A stretch of 64,000 nucleotides of DNA from CAJINA01 sp964636125. GTDB taxonomy: Bacteria > Desulfobacterota > Desulfobacteria > Desulfobacterales > CAJINA01. Shown piece after piece: positions 23,901 through 32,246 of this stretch. The translations under genes were made by a program, and so were the position numbers. The notes beneath the pieces are model-generated. The model was not told where the DNA came from. It worked only from the letters and a program-made list of their open reading frames with translations, and ran no database searches. Location: NCBI GenBank assembly GCA_964636125.1, contig CAZWPX010000022.1:1-64000 (forward strand), read 5' to 3'. Each line of letters starts with the position of its first letter. Position 1 is the stretch's first letter.

Positions 23901-26900
23901 GTCTCCCGGCGTTGTAATGATAACCGCAGGCGCCAGGATGTCGATAATGTAGGTTTCAGTTCGCTCCGTCTCCGGGTTGTTTGCCTGGTCAATCGAGTAA
24001 AACTTCAGGGTCGTGTCCGCATTCACAGGTATGGCAGTCGCATACCCGGTAGTTGGCGTACTCCCATCCGTTGAATAATACGTGGCCTGGCATCCGCTCC
24101 CGAACCCGTCGTCACAGCTCAACGTAACACTCTGGGCGCTGTTGTAATTGCCTCCGGCTGGCTCGGAAGTTGTGGTCGGAGGATTGCTGTCCAGTTCCTG
24201 AACCGACATATTGGCAGATGCCAGGGGTCCACCAGGGTTAGTTGCCGTAATCGTTATATCGCCGGTCTGCGAAGTAGTGTATTTAAACCAGAATATTGTA
24301 GATGAACCTCCGGAACTAATCGTCGTAGGAAGCTGTGAAGCCCAGTCAATGGCATTCGTAGAAAACAGTCCGTCGCTTCCGGCACTAGAGCTTAAAACGA
24401 TACTGGCAGGGCTTGAAGTGGTGACAGAATGACCAAAGCTGTCTTGAATCTGTATATTAATATAATTTCCCTGGTCGTTAATCGGTTTTAGAAGTGGAGT
24501 CGTGTACGGAGCGCTATTGACATCTAAAAAGATTAGCCGGGTCGCACTCCCGGCAACCATTTCGACATCAAGACTGCCACTAAGCGGGCCACCAGGATAA
24601 CCGGCGGTTATCGTAGTAGTCGCGAGAGCAATCGAAGCAACCTGGTCAAACGTGATCTGCCCATTGGTCGTTGTATAAGTAGTCGGCGTAATGCTGCCAT
24701 GCGATGTCGTCATCTGAACAGTAGTACCGTCGCACACCGGATTGCCGCTGGCTTCGGTCACCGTTGCAGTCACTGTAAGTGTACCCGTACCGTCAGCCGT
24801 CATACTGACCACGCCACCGCTGTCAAAACTGATATTGGCCGGCAAAGATCGCCTCACGGTAATCTGCTCTGATGCCGAGTTTCCGGCACCGTCGGTTGCC
24901 GTTACAGGGACCGTGTTGTCGCCGGGTGCCAGGCCGGTTATGGTGACCGCCCAGGTATCAGCAGCAGGATAGCTGACCGTCCCGACAGTGGCACTGGTGC
25001 ACTGGACAACAACGGCGGCATCGCTGTCCTTGGTGCCTGAAAGGGTTACACTGCCGGCACTAGTGCATTGATCGCCACCATTTACAGCCACATGAGTTGC
25101 GGTATCCAAAACAATCGAGGCCTGGGATGGAAGGCTGATATTGCCGGCTTGATCCATTATCCAGGCATATAGCGTTTTGAGCCCGTCACCGGGAGACTGC
25201 ACGGTATACGCCGGCGGCGCGATTGTGCCCCCAAACGTCATTTGTTGTACGGTAGGAACATCCGCTGTTTCGGTGATCAACCAACGGGTAATGGAGCCGC
25301 CGCTATCGCTGCCGGAAAGGACCACGGTCACAGCGTTTGCATTGGTCAGGCTCTGGCTGCCGCTGCTGGTATCGGAAACCGTAAAGGCGGAGATCACCGG
25401 CAGGGCCGTATCGATGCTCCAGTTGAACGTGCTGGCTGAACCTTCCGGCTGCCAGATACCGCTGTTATTTTTACCGGTAACCTGAACCGTGTGGCTGCCA
25501 TCGGATAGACCGGTCTGGATAATAGGCGTGGCCACGTTGATCTCGCCGCTCCAACCGCCGCCATCCAGGTTGTACTTGTAAGCCGTTACTCCTTCTCCAC
25601 CGATTGTGATATTGATGCCGGTCTGGTTGGTCAGGTTCCCCGGCAGGCTGGTGAAAACCGCTACTGAGTGACTGGGATTGGCCGTGGTAAAACTCCACAC
25701 AGGTCCTGAAGTTAAAGCGCCGGTATTATCTGTTGCTACTATCTTCCAATAGTAGGTCTGGTTATAGGTTAAAGGTTCAGGGTTAAAGGTTGCTGTGGTG
25801 AGGTCAACAGCAACAGCGGTCACAGGCGGATTAACGGTATCGAGATAAACAGCATAGGTTAGATCGCCAGCGGTCCACGCAAGAGAGGCGGTCACTGATA
25901 CGTCAATAGCCTCATCCGCTGGGACTGGACTGGCTGGAAACGCGATTCCACTACCAGCAATGTTTATTTCATAAAAAATCTTATTCGGAGTATCCAAAGT
26001 CCAGATATTTGTGCCATCCCATGCCAACCTTCCGCTTGGTATTGATAGATCCGGCAAATAGATAGATCTGGTTATTGCATTGTTACAATTACCATCGATT
26101 AAGGCCTGATCCGGATCGACCCGATATAAATAATCGTCGGCGTCACATATCCATAATTGAGCACCATCCCATGTTATTCCCCAGGGGCTTGCAGTGTTTG
26201 CAGGTGCAGTGAAAGAACCGAGAACGGAACCATCAGACGGATTGATTTTATAAATTCTGAAATTTGAAGATATTGCATCTCCGGCAATTGCCCATAACAC
26301 ATTATTATCGCTGTCAAATGCGATATCGTGTATCCAGGACGCGGGTGCATTGAATGACGAACCAGGTATTTCGATCAAAGTATTTGCATCGACCAGATAA
26401 ATGGGACCATATGGAAACACATAGTTGTAGATATGATGGTTATTTTTATCATAGGCCAGAGAGGCAACATTTGAAACACCTGGGGTATGGTGATTCTGGT
26501 TATATGAATCAACAATCTCTCCGCTTGAAGAATCGATTTTACATACTTTGGCGTCTGGTGTTTGAGTCGCCACCCAGAAGTAATTTCCTCCTCGCTCGAT
26601 ACCGCCCTGTAAACCAGCTTCAACCTGGACGGGAATTGTCTTTTGGGCAATACTGAACAGGCCCTGGGTCGTTCCCTTGGAAGTCGTGGTAACAGGCTCG
26701 ATCTTCAACAGGCAGTTTACGGATCTATCTCCAGAAACCACCCAGTCGCGCAAGCCGTCATTTTCAGTATTCAGGGCGACATCTTCCCATGTTTTGCCAC
26801 CATCGCGTGAGAGGGTGATATTGACATTTTCCCCAATGCCCCGGGTATCCCAGGTGATGGGCAGGGTGCTGCCAATTGACCATTTTGAGGCTTGACCTGG

Positions 26901-29900
26901 AGATGAAATAAATAAATTATCCAATAACTGATTCTGCCCACCACGCACAGCGCGCACATAGTAACTAACCGACTTATCATTGTAGCCGAGGCTACCGTAG
27001 TAAAAATTCACGTACAACGCCTTGACGATAGCGCTTACGAAGGTAGTAGCCGACCAGTAAGGGAGCGACGCTGTTTCTAAAAATGCGGTTGTATCAATGG
27101 CAGGATTGTCTCTTGAATGGTCTACGATACTTTGAAGCTCATTATAAGTGGGGAGTCTCCAGTCATTGTAACCCAGGTACCCCGAGGCATTGAGCTCCTG
27201 AACCCAGGAAAGTGATTCCTCCCATGTGTAGATAGTGTCCTTGTCATTTGTCCCGCCGTCAGCGGTCTTTTTTTCCCACATCAGCCCTGTGGAAGTGTCG
27301 GTCACCGTATTATCATCGTTAATAACCAGATCACCCGATAACCCGGACTGTCCACCACGCACGGCGCGTACACTGTAACTATTCGACTTACCAGCGTCGT
27401 AGTGGACACCGCCGTCGTAGAAGCTCACGAGCCACGCAAAATTGCTACCGTAAGCGCTGGTAGTAGCGGACCAGTAATAGGACGCCGTCGTCCCTGGAAA
27501 TGCCGTTGTATCGATGGCGGGGTAGGACCGTGAATAGTCCGGGATCCTCTGCAGTTCGTTGATGTTCGGCAGACGCCAGTCCGTATGCCCGCCGAAATTT
27601 TCACCATTCAAGGTGTTGATGAAATCCTCCGTATCCGTTCCATCACCAGGGGTACCGGCACCGCCACCATTCGTATCAGGATTACTGTCATACCAGGTGT
27701 AAGTGTTATCCCTGTCATGTAGGGTGCCGTCATCGGTTTTGACCTCCCAGATCAAGCCGGTAGCTACATCATAAACCATAACCCAGGCAGTAGCGCTGTC
27801 CGGAAGATAATACCCCTGGGCATCCATCTTGATATAGGCAGGTGTGTTGATCATGTAGTCAGAGTCTTCGCCAAATGTATCGGTATAAGAAGCAGTCTGA
27901 CCAGTGTCAGGCAGCCGGCCGGTTACGGGTGGCAGGACAAAATGAGAGGCCGCACTCTGCGGGTCGGTCGTGTCTTGAAATTCGCGACCGTTGACAAATT
28001 TGTCGTTGTCCGGGTCAAGGAGGGAATCATCAACGGCAGGATTTAGACCATTAGCTGTTTCCCAGACATCCGGCATCCCGTCTGCATCGGCATCCGGGTT
28101 CACTTCGGATGCATACTTTAGAACAAAATCGTCCAATGGGGGACCGGATCTTCCCCGCCAGCCCTCGTGACCGCTGGTGATGGTGACCGACTTGATGCCT
28201 GGCGTCGAAAACGTAAACACCTCCGCCGGCGGAGAAGGTGAAGAACAGGGCGCATTGGTACTGCCGGCACTTTCTCCGACGGTGTCAAGTGTCATACCGG
28301 AGACATCCTTTGCCACTGCGGTCCAGGCAGGATAAGACAAACTGGTACAGTAAGCGGTCCGTGTGAAACCAAAGCTATCGAGTGGAGTATCGAATACCAG
28401 TGTGAAAGAGGTGGTTTCTCCGTTATGCCCCTGGAGGAAGTTCGGGGGAGAAGAAGCGACAGAACTCCATGTGCTGGAATCCGGTTCCTCCGCATCAACG
28501 CCCGGCAGTGAGGGCTCATCGTCCGGAAACACATCCGTGATTGTGATATGATAATTAGCCAAATAGGTATTCAGCGCCGCTCTGCCCACACGCCCCGATG
28601 AAGTGTCAAGATCGTCAAAATTTATAGTTACAGTGCCCGGCAGAATGTCTATTTCATAAAAGATCTTATTCTGAGTATCCAAAGTCCAGATATTTGTGCC
28701 ATCCCATGCCAACCTTCCGCTTGGTATTGATAGATCCGGCAAATAGATAGATCTGGTTATTGCATTGTTACAATTACCATCGATTAAGGCCTGATCCGGA
28801 TCGACCCGATATAAATAATCGTCGGCGTCACATATCCATAATTGAGCACCATCCCATGTTATTCCCCAGGGGCTTGCAGTGTTTGCAGGTGCAGTGAAAG
28901 AACCGAGAACGGAACCATCAGACGGATTGATTTTATAAATTCTGAAATTTGAAGATATTGCATCTCCGGCAATTGCCCATAACACATTATTATCGCTGTC
29001 AAATGCGATATCGTGTATCCAGGACGCGGGTGCATTGAATGACGAACCAGGTATTTCGATCAAAGTATTTGCATCGACCAGATAAATGGGACCATATGGA
29101 AACACATAGTTGTAGATATGATGGTTATTTTTATCATAGGCCAGAGAGGCAACATTTGAAACACCTGGGGTATGGTGATTCTGGTTATATGAATCAACAA
29201 TCTCTCCGCTTGAAGAATCGATTTTACATACTTTGGCGTCTGGTGTTTGAGTCGCCACCCAGAAGTAATTTCCTCCTCGCTCGATACCGCCCTGTAAACC
29301 AGCTTCAACCTGGACGGGAATTGTCTTTTGGGCAATACTGAACAGGCCCTGGGTCGTTCCCTTGGAAGTCGTGGTAACAGGCTCGATCTTCAACAGGCAG
29401 TTTACGGATCTATCTCCAGAAACCACCCAGTTACGCAAGCCGTCATTTTCAGTATTCAGGGCGATATCTTCCCATGTTTTGCCACCATCGCGGGACAGGG
29501 TGATATTGACATTTTCCCCAATGGCCCGGGTATCCCAGGTGATGGGCAGGGTGCTGCCGATTAACCATTTTGAGGCTTGACCTGGTGACGAAATGACCAG
29601 ATTTTCCAATACACGAGACTGTCCACCACGCACGGCGCGCACATAATAACTACCCGACTTATTGCTGCCGCTAAAGCTGCCGACGTTGAAAACCACGTGC
29701 CACGCATAGCTGGTATTGGCCGCGTAGGTAGTAGCGGACCAGTAATAGGACGACGCTGTTTCGGAAAATACGGTTGTATCAATGGCAGGATAGTCTCTTG
29801 AATAGTCTACGATACTTTGAAGCTCATTATTAGTGGGTAGTCTCCAGTCATTGTAGCCCAGGTACCCCGAGGCATTGAGCCCCTGAACCCAGGAAAGTGC

Positions 29901-30713
29901 TGCCTCCCATGTGTAGGTCATGTCCCTGTCATTTGTCCCACCGTCATCAGTCTTTTTTTCCCACATCAGTCCTGTGGAAGTATCGGTCACCGTATTATCA
30001 CTGTTAACAACCAGATCACCCGATAACCCGGACTGTCCACCACGCACGGCGCGAACATAGTAACTATTTCCCTTACCAACAAAGTTGTCCATGTCGACGA
30101 CGCTTAAATTCACGAGCCACGCGCTGTTGCTACTGTACGCGTAGGTAGTAGCGGACCAGTAACTGGATGCTGCCGTCCCTGGAAATGCCGTTGTATTGAT
30201 GGCGGGATGGGATCGTGAATAGTCCCTGACCCTCTGCAGTTCGTTAATATTCGGCAGACGCCAGTCCGTATGCCCGCCGAAATTTTCACCATTCAAGGCG
30301 TTGATGAAATCCTCCGTATCCGTTCCATCACCCGAGGTACCGGCATCGCCGCCATTCGTATCAGGATTACTGTCATACCAGGTGTACGTATTGTCCTTGT
30401 CATGAATTGAGCCGTCGTCGGTCTTTACCTCCCAGATCAGCCCGGTTACATTGTCCCTTACCATTGTCCATGAATCGGCTGAGTCCGGCAAGTCATTGCC
30501 AGTTGCGTCCAGTTTTGTGTAGGCTTGGGGATTGATGGTGTACTGCGCATCCTGCCCGTAAAAGGCCTCTCCCGGTTGCGGGCAGGTAATCTCATTTGTG
30601 TTGTCCCAATACTTAGTCACTCCGGTATCCGGCACAGGGCCGGCCAATGAAACAAGCGGAAACAACCAAACAGTGAAAATCAAAATAATCGCGGTCCTGG
30701 ACAGTGTATTCAT
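20958..30713 (-). CDS. Giant secreted protein: DUF1566 repeats, beta-propellers, C13-type peptidase, dockerin-like tail
   Basis: 3251 residues from the ATG at 30713, preceded by AGGGAGTGATGAA; the GTG at 30755 is less likely. Order: signal peptide (to about 25); two DUF1566 (Lcl C-terminal-like) domains with DWRLPNINELQ and YYVRAVRGGQ; an Ig-like domain (SSPGQASKW); a YVTN-like beta-propeller; a beta-sandwich; a Ca-binding TSP3-like stretch (PDADADGMPDVWE). Then the DUF1566 pair, Ig domain and propeller again, fibronectin-III and Ig-like repeats. Near residues 2600-2870 is a peptidase C13 (legumain/GPI-transamidase-like) domain with His in IVMVDHGW and Cys in VVLGFCRSGAF. After it come Fn3, a carboxypeptidase-regulatory-like domain and a dockerin-like pair (DVTGEGDVTIEDAVLMLQ, DITDDDRMDIRDVIYVLQ). 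The enzyme may process itself or surface partners; that is inference. Confidence 0.88.
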   Translation of the reverse strand: MNTLSRTAIILIFTVWLFPLVSLAGPVPDTGVTKYWDNTNEITCPQPGEAFYGQDAQYTINPQAYTKLDATGNDLPDSADSWTMVRDNVTGLIWEVKTDDGSIHDKDNTYTWYDSNPDTNGGDAGTSGDGTDTEDFINALNGENFGGHTDWRLPNINELQRVRDYSRSHPAINTTAFPGTAASSYWSATTYAYSSNSAWLVNLSVVDMDNFVGKGNSYYVRAVRGGQSGLSGDLVVNSDNTVTDTSTGLMWEKKTDDGGTNDRDMTYTWEAALSWVQGLNASGYLGYNDWRLPTNNELQSIVDYSRDYPAIDTTVFSETASSYYWSATTYAANTSYAWHVVFNVGSFSGSNKSGSYYVRAVRGGQSRVLENLVISSPGQASKWLIGSTLPITWDTRAIGENVNITLSRDGGKTWEDIALNTENDGLRNWVVSGDRSVNCLLKIEPVTTTSKGTTQGLFSIAQKTIPVQVEAGLQGGIERGGNYFWVATQTPDAKVCKIDSSSGEIVDSYNQNHHTPGVSNVASLAYDKNNHHIYNYVFPYGPIYLVDANTLIEIPGSSFNAPASWIHDIAFDSDNNVLWAIAGDAISSNFRIYKINPSDGSVLGSFTAPANTASPWGITWDGAQLWICDADDYLYRVDPDQALIDGNCNNAITRSIYLPDLSIPSGRLAWDGTNIWTLDTQNKIFYEIDILPGTVTINFDDLDTSSGRVGRAALNTYLANYHITITDVFPDDEPSLPGVDAEEPDSSTWSSVASSPPNFLQGHNGETTSFTLVFDTPLDSFGFTRTAYCTSLSYPAWTAVAKDVSGMTLDTVGESAGSTNAPCSSPSPPAEVFTFSTPGIKSVTITSGHEGWRGRSGPPLDDFVLKYASEVNPDADADGMPDVWETANGLNPAVDDSLLDPDNDKFVNGREFQDTTDPQSAASHFVLPPVTGRLPDTGQTASYTDTFGEDSDYMINTPAYIKMDAQGYYLPDSATAWVMVYDVATGLIWEVKTDDGTLHDRDNTYTWYDSNPDTNGGGAGTPGDGTDTEDFINTLNGENFGGHTDWRLPNINELQRIPDYSRSYPAIDTTAFPGTTASYYWSATTSAYGSNFAWLVSFYDGGVHYDAGKSNSYSVRAVRGGQSGLSGDLVINDDNTVTDTSTGLMWEKKTADGGTNDKDTIYTWEESLSWVQELNASGYLGYNDWRLPTYNELQSIVDHSRDNPAIDTTAFLETASLPYWSATTFVSAIVKALYVNFYYGSLGYNDKSVSYYVRAVRGGQNQLLDNLFISSPGQASKWSIGSTLPITWDTRGIGENVNITLSRDGGKTWEDVALNTENDGLRDWVVSGDRSVNCLLKIEPVTTTSKGTTQGLFSIAQKTIPVQVEAGLQGGIERGGNYFWVATQTPDAKVCKIDSSSGEIVDSYNQNHHTPGVSNVASLAYDKNNHHIYNYVFPYGPIYLVDANTLIEIPGSSFNAPASWIHDIAFDSDNNVLWAIAGDAISSNFRIYKINPSDGSVLGSFTAPANTASPWGITWDGAQLWICDADDYLYRVDPDQALIDGNCNNAITRSIYLPDLSIPSGRLAWDGTNIWTLDTPNKIFYEINIAGSGIAFPASPVPADEAIDVSVTASLAWTAGDLTYAVYLDTVNPPVTAVAVDLTTATFNPEPLTYNQTYYWKIVATDNTGALTSGPVWSFTTANPSHSVAVFTSLPGNLTNQTGINITIGGEGVTAYKYNLDGGGWSGEINVATPIIQTGLSDGSHTVQVTGKNNSGIWQPEGSASTFNWSIDTALPVISAFTVSDTSSGSQSLTNANAVTVVLSGSDSGGSITRWLITETADVPTVQQMTFGGTIAPPAYTVQSPGDGLKTLYAWIMDQAGNISLPSQASIVLDTATHVAVNGGDQCTSAGSVTLSGTKDSDAAVVVQCTSATVGTVSYPAADTWAVTITGLAPGDNTVPVTATDGAGNSASEQITVRRSLPANISFDSGGVVSMTADGTGTLTVTATVTEASGNPVCDGTTVQMTTSHGSITPTTYTTTNGQITFDQVASIALATTTITAGYPGGPLSGSLDVEMVAGSATRLIFLDVNSAPYTTPLLKPINDQGNYINIQIQDSFGHSVTTSSPASIVLSSSAGSDGLFSTNAIDWASQLPTTISSGGSSTIFWFKYTTSQTGDITITATNPGGPLASANMSVQELDSNPPTTTSEPAGGNYNSAQSVTLSCDDGFGSGCQATYYSTDGSTPTTGYATAIPVNADTTLKFYSIDQANNPETERTETYIIDILAPAVIITTPGDVTAVPRDTLNSIVSSVTEQGGGILDTVSWQISRQSDGTTYYLDTDKITWVTTPVYIPAINTGGDLWGLNISSWEVGKQYTVTVSATDLAGNVATHSRTFVYGVIPTEVAVQVDPDAFALGDEFTISGQVNEATTGNPISLDTGALVYLALIPNGNLAGEVPVYVTTNRTGAFAATVTCTDGVLLAGAWTMEAVWEGVIDTYLNAASDPVAFTVNKGATVLKLDLPESHTLKVDSTPQVTGSIKLVKECSGANLGGLDITVTFSPPLDSGLDSVVRAVQTDAEGNYLIDDVAFNTPNEWTVQAQFAGSADYLTSESQSVAVNAQVTAGYAVIVQGKLNAEAEGLADHNHTTNFVYKTLVKRGLDGATDIKYFNYETSQPNVVVDEIPTKAAIEEAITTWALERIVSARGDLYIVMVDHGWTATSNWDEGEFYIYPDTPITSTEMAGWLDTLQSGLADAGITDRRIIVVLGFCRSGAFVDELAGDNRIIISSAAASEYSHRGGPRGNDFDNRPVVEGELFVSEFFKEIGINKSVKAAFIKATQQTKAFTKKDENQLLNAPYFDDSSQHPLLEDNGDGSGTYDVGADNADGQVSETVYIGTSPSAVNDPGLSIQHISGDQFLPTFKSIVDLAWAKTNPVDAIWVEVKKPGYDPVDPGKGVQLSVETFVDAPVTYNTSEGRYEWTNLGFSTEYPSGFFDVPGTYQVFFMAKDNTTGETSPLQMSRVYKAKVGNQAPIGDGFSQVAPADGDTVLTNLVLDWSDVEDPDGGALTYTVKLSKNDPGFANPLLVEGLAHSTVLVTPEQGIENGATYYWKVQAVDSYGASVDTQVWSFTTDNTNAPFPCFLKGYVFNKQTGRVITGATVTLDGGVQLSTDPHGLYLAALDTGIYPMSVTAAGFEGADAVSLDLTEGSSIVTMNVGLTPLSTGVPGDVTGEGDVTIEDAVLMLQAMGGSGDIALGADITDDDRMDIRDVIYVLQHVSGLR
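25987..26746. repeat. 760-bp internal direct repeat, copy 1
   Basis: Appears identical to 28672-29431 in every stretch compared by eye. The offset is 2685 bp, exactly 895 codons, so reading frame is kept. It encodes the beta-propeller and part of the Ig-like domain of the giant protein. Flanking DUF1566 sequence is also duplicated but clearly diverged. Confidence 0.9.
28672..29431. repeat. 760-bp internal direct repeat, copy 2
   Basis: Partner of 25987-26746. Differences begin at the bases just outside each border (CGG versus CTG on one side, GTCGCG versus GTTACG on the other), so the identical tract has sharp ends. Confidence 0.9.
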
Positions 30714-30833
30714 TTCATCACTCCCTGTTAGTTGATTATTGAGATTCTTCATCACTACGCTTCTCAGAATGACAAGTATCGTTGCAGGGTCAGTTCACTT
30801 CAAACCTTCACTTTAGGCATGCGCCTCAAATTT

Positions 30834-31588
30834 TCAGGGCCTCAGACCAGAAATATCCTCCAGAATATAAAGCACCTCCGCCAGCCCTATCTTCCCGTCT
30901 CCATTCACATCCGCATCAACCGTAATGTTCTCCCCGCTGGTGCCCATTTCGCATGCAACCTTGAGGGCCAGGATGGCATCGGCAAGATCTACTGAATCGT
31001 CCCGGTTTACATCGCCTTTGCCTGCTTTTGGGATTGGATCCAAACCAAAATTCTCTGTCACCAAACCGCCCTGGGGAATGGCGACGTCCGTATCGTTAAG
31101 TGTATACCCGTTTGCTGTCGCTGAAACCGCATAGGTTCCCGCCGGCACCTCTCCCAGATAATACCCACCAAAGGCCGCAGGGAAATCCCCGACTCCGACT
31201 ACACTCACAGTTGCACCGCTAACAGGCTCTCCGGTAACCCTATCAAAGACATGCCCTTTTATCCATCCGGGCCAAACCGGTTTCGTATTGTTGGTCCGGA
31301 GGTGAAGGTGATCATTTGGCCGTCGTTGCCCCGGGCAATCAGCTCGCCGTCTATCTGCAGCGAGTATCCGCTTTCAAATCTTACGGTTACGCCGGGATCG
31401 ATAGTCAGGGTGGCCCCTGGGATAACCAGGGTATTGCCGGTTACGACATAAGGGCTTTGCGCGAAGGTCCAGGTGGTATTTGATTCGATATAGCCCGATA
31501 CAGGGGTGTCGGCAGCAGCTTCTGCAGACAGCGCGAAGAAGAAAATGGCCAAAAACAGGAATTTGCAAATGTACGTATAGGTCTTCAT
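30834..31588 (-). pseudogene. Frameshifted secreted protein gene with dockerin-like tail
   Basis: The 5' part (31259-31588) starts with a good signal peptide (MKTYTYICKFLFLAIFFFAL) and a beta-helix-type opening (TPVSGYIESNTTWTFAQSPY, GATLTIDPGVTVRFESG). It stops at GPDG. The 3' part, one frame over, reads KPVWPGWIKGHVFDRVTGEP through a carboxypeptidase-regulatory-like domain to DVNRDDSVDLADAILALKVA and DVNGDGKIGLAEVLYILEDI, a dockerin-like pair. The frames overlap near 31260-31300, so one indel breaks a single gene, and the beta-helix between them appears largely deleted. It lies 80 bp upstream of the giant gene in the same orientation. Confidence 0.7.
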
Positions 31589-31614
31589 TTTTCGTTTGTC
31601 TTGTTTGTAATTAA

Positions 31615-31719
31615 ATGGATTACAAACCAGATCGAATGAGCGAGCTCGCCAGGCTCTTGGAAGGAAGACCGATCAGCCAAGAGTATCTTCAATACAAGCT
31701 TAAATGGGACGTTAGCTAG
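31615..31719 (+). pseudogene. Short ORF truncated at a palindromic repeat
   Basis: 34 codons starting MDYKPDRMSELARLLEGRP and ending KWDVS. The stop codon TAG overlaps the first bases of the palindromic element at 31718, so insertion of the element may have cut a longer gene. The family is not recognised. Confidence 0.35.
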
Positions 31720-31754
31720 TGTTCATCCATGATTGCAAATTATGGATGGGTACT
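31718..31754. repeat. 37-bp palindromic repeat, relative of the 20.7-kb MITE
   Basis: Starts AGTGTTCATCCATGATTG and ends ATTATGGATGGGTACT. On the opposite strand it matches the first 37 bp of the element at 20699. It could be a solo unit or an internally deleted copy. Confidence 0.65.
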
Positions 31755-31828
31755 AACTAAATAGGCACCTGTTTTCCTAATTTCTGACAAAAAATCTCAA
31801 TTATCACGTGAACTGCCGGGTATTAAAA

Positions 31829-31925
31829 CAAAAATCCCCATCTCTCAATACGAGAAACAGGGTCTTAATCATGAAATATCAGTAATGTAATCCAGCCCAT
31901 AGAAACCTCTCCCCTAAGGTCCATG
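31829..31925 (-). ncRNA. Candidate structured leader or small RNA, copy B
   Basis: Second copy of the 20.4-20.5 kb element. The minus strand reads ACCTTAGGGGAGAGGTTT, then GGGCTGGATTA, then a CCCTGTTTCTCGTATTGAGA hairpin and GGGGATTTTTG. Substitutions in the stem (AGCCCC versus GACCCT) partly spoil pairing here, so this copy may be weaker. No intact gene follows closely; downstream are the 37-bp repeat and the broken secreted-protein gene. Confidence 0.4.
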
Positions 31926-32003
31926 AAGCAGTGGCAAACTAACACAAAATGCTATCAGTCGGGTATAATTTTGTCAAATATTGATAACATGTCGAAACAT
32001 ATG

Positions 32004-32183
32004 TTAATTGAGTTCCTTCATCAAATTAGCACTTCGGCACAGGTTCTTCCCTGCGGGCATCAAGATAGGTGATTTGCCCACAACTTCAAACCGAGATGCG
32101 CCCTGTGCACCGGTTGCTGTTAATGGACCTGTCATAAAAATCAAATGATTTACCGGATCAAAAGCACCTGCATCGGATGCTTG
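32004..32183 (-). pseudogene. AOR remnant, segment following the N-terminus
   Basis: The minus-strand frame reads AFDPVNHLIFMTGPLTATGA, then QGASRFEVVGKSP, then a tail ending KELN and a stop. This is the AOR segment that follows DPL (pattern DPLxPENVLIFMTGPLTGT...SRFxVVxKSP). A TGA closes it upstream. It begins at the point in the family where the fragment at 9895-10068 ends. Confidence 0.7.
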
Positions 32184-32246
32184 TCAAAAGATGAGCGCTT
32201 ATGATACTGAAATTATAAATTGATTGTCACTTAAAACAACCCAATT

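Larger units (their letters stand above)
31589..32246. other. 658-bp intergenic region with remnants and repeats
   Basis: Contains, in order, a short plus-strand ORF fragment, a 37-bp palindromic repeat, the second copy of the leader/terminator element and an AOR fragment. Each is listed separately. Confidence 0.6.

Noticed and set aside
25987..29431. CRISPR or transposon as explanation of the long repeat
   Set aside because: The repeat is in frame within one coding sequence, lacks terminal inverted repeats and encodes propeller domain sequence.
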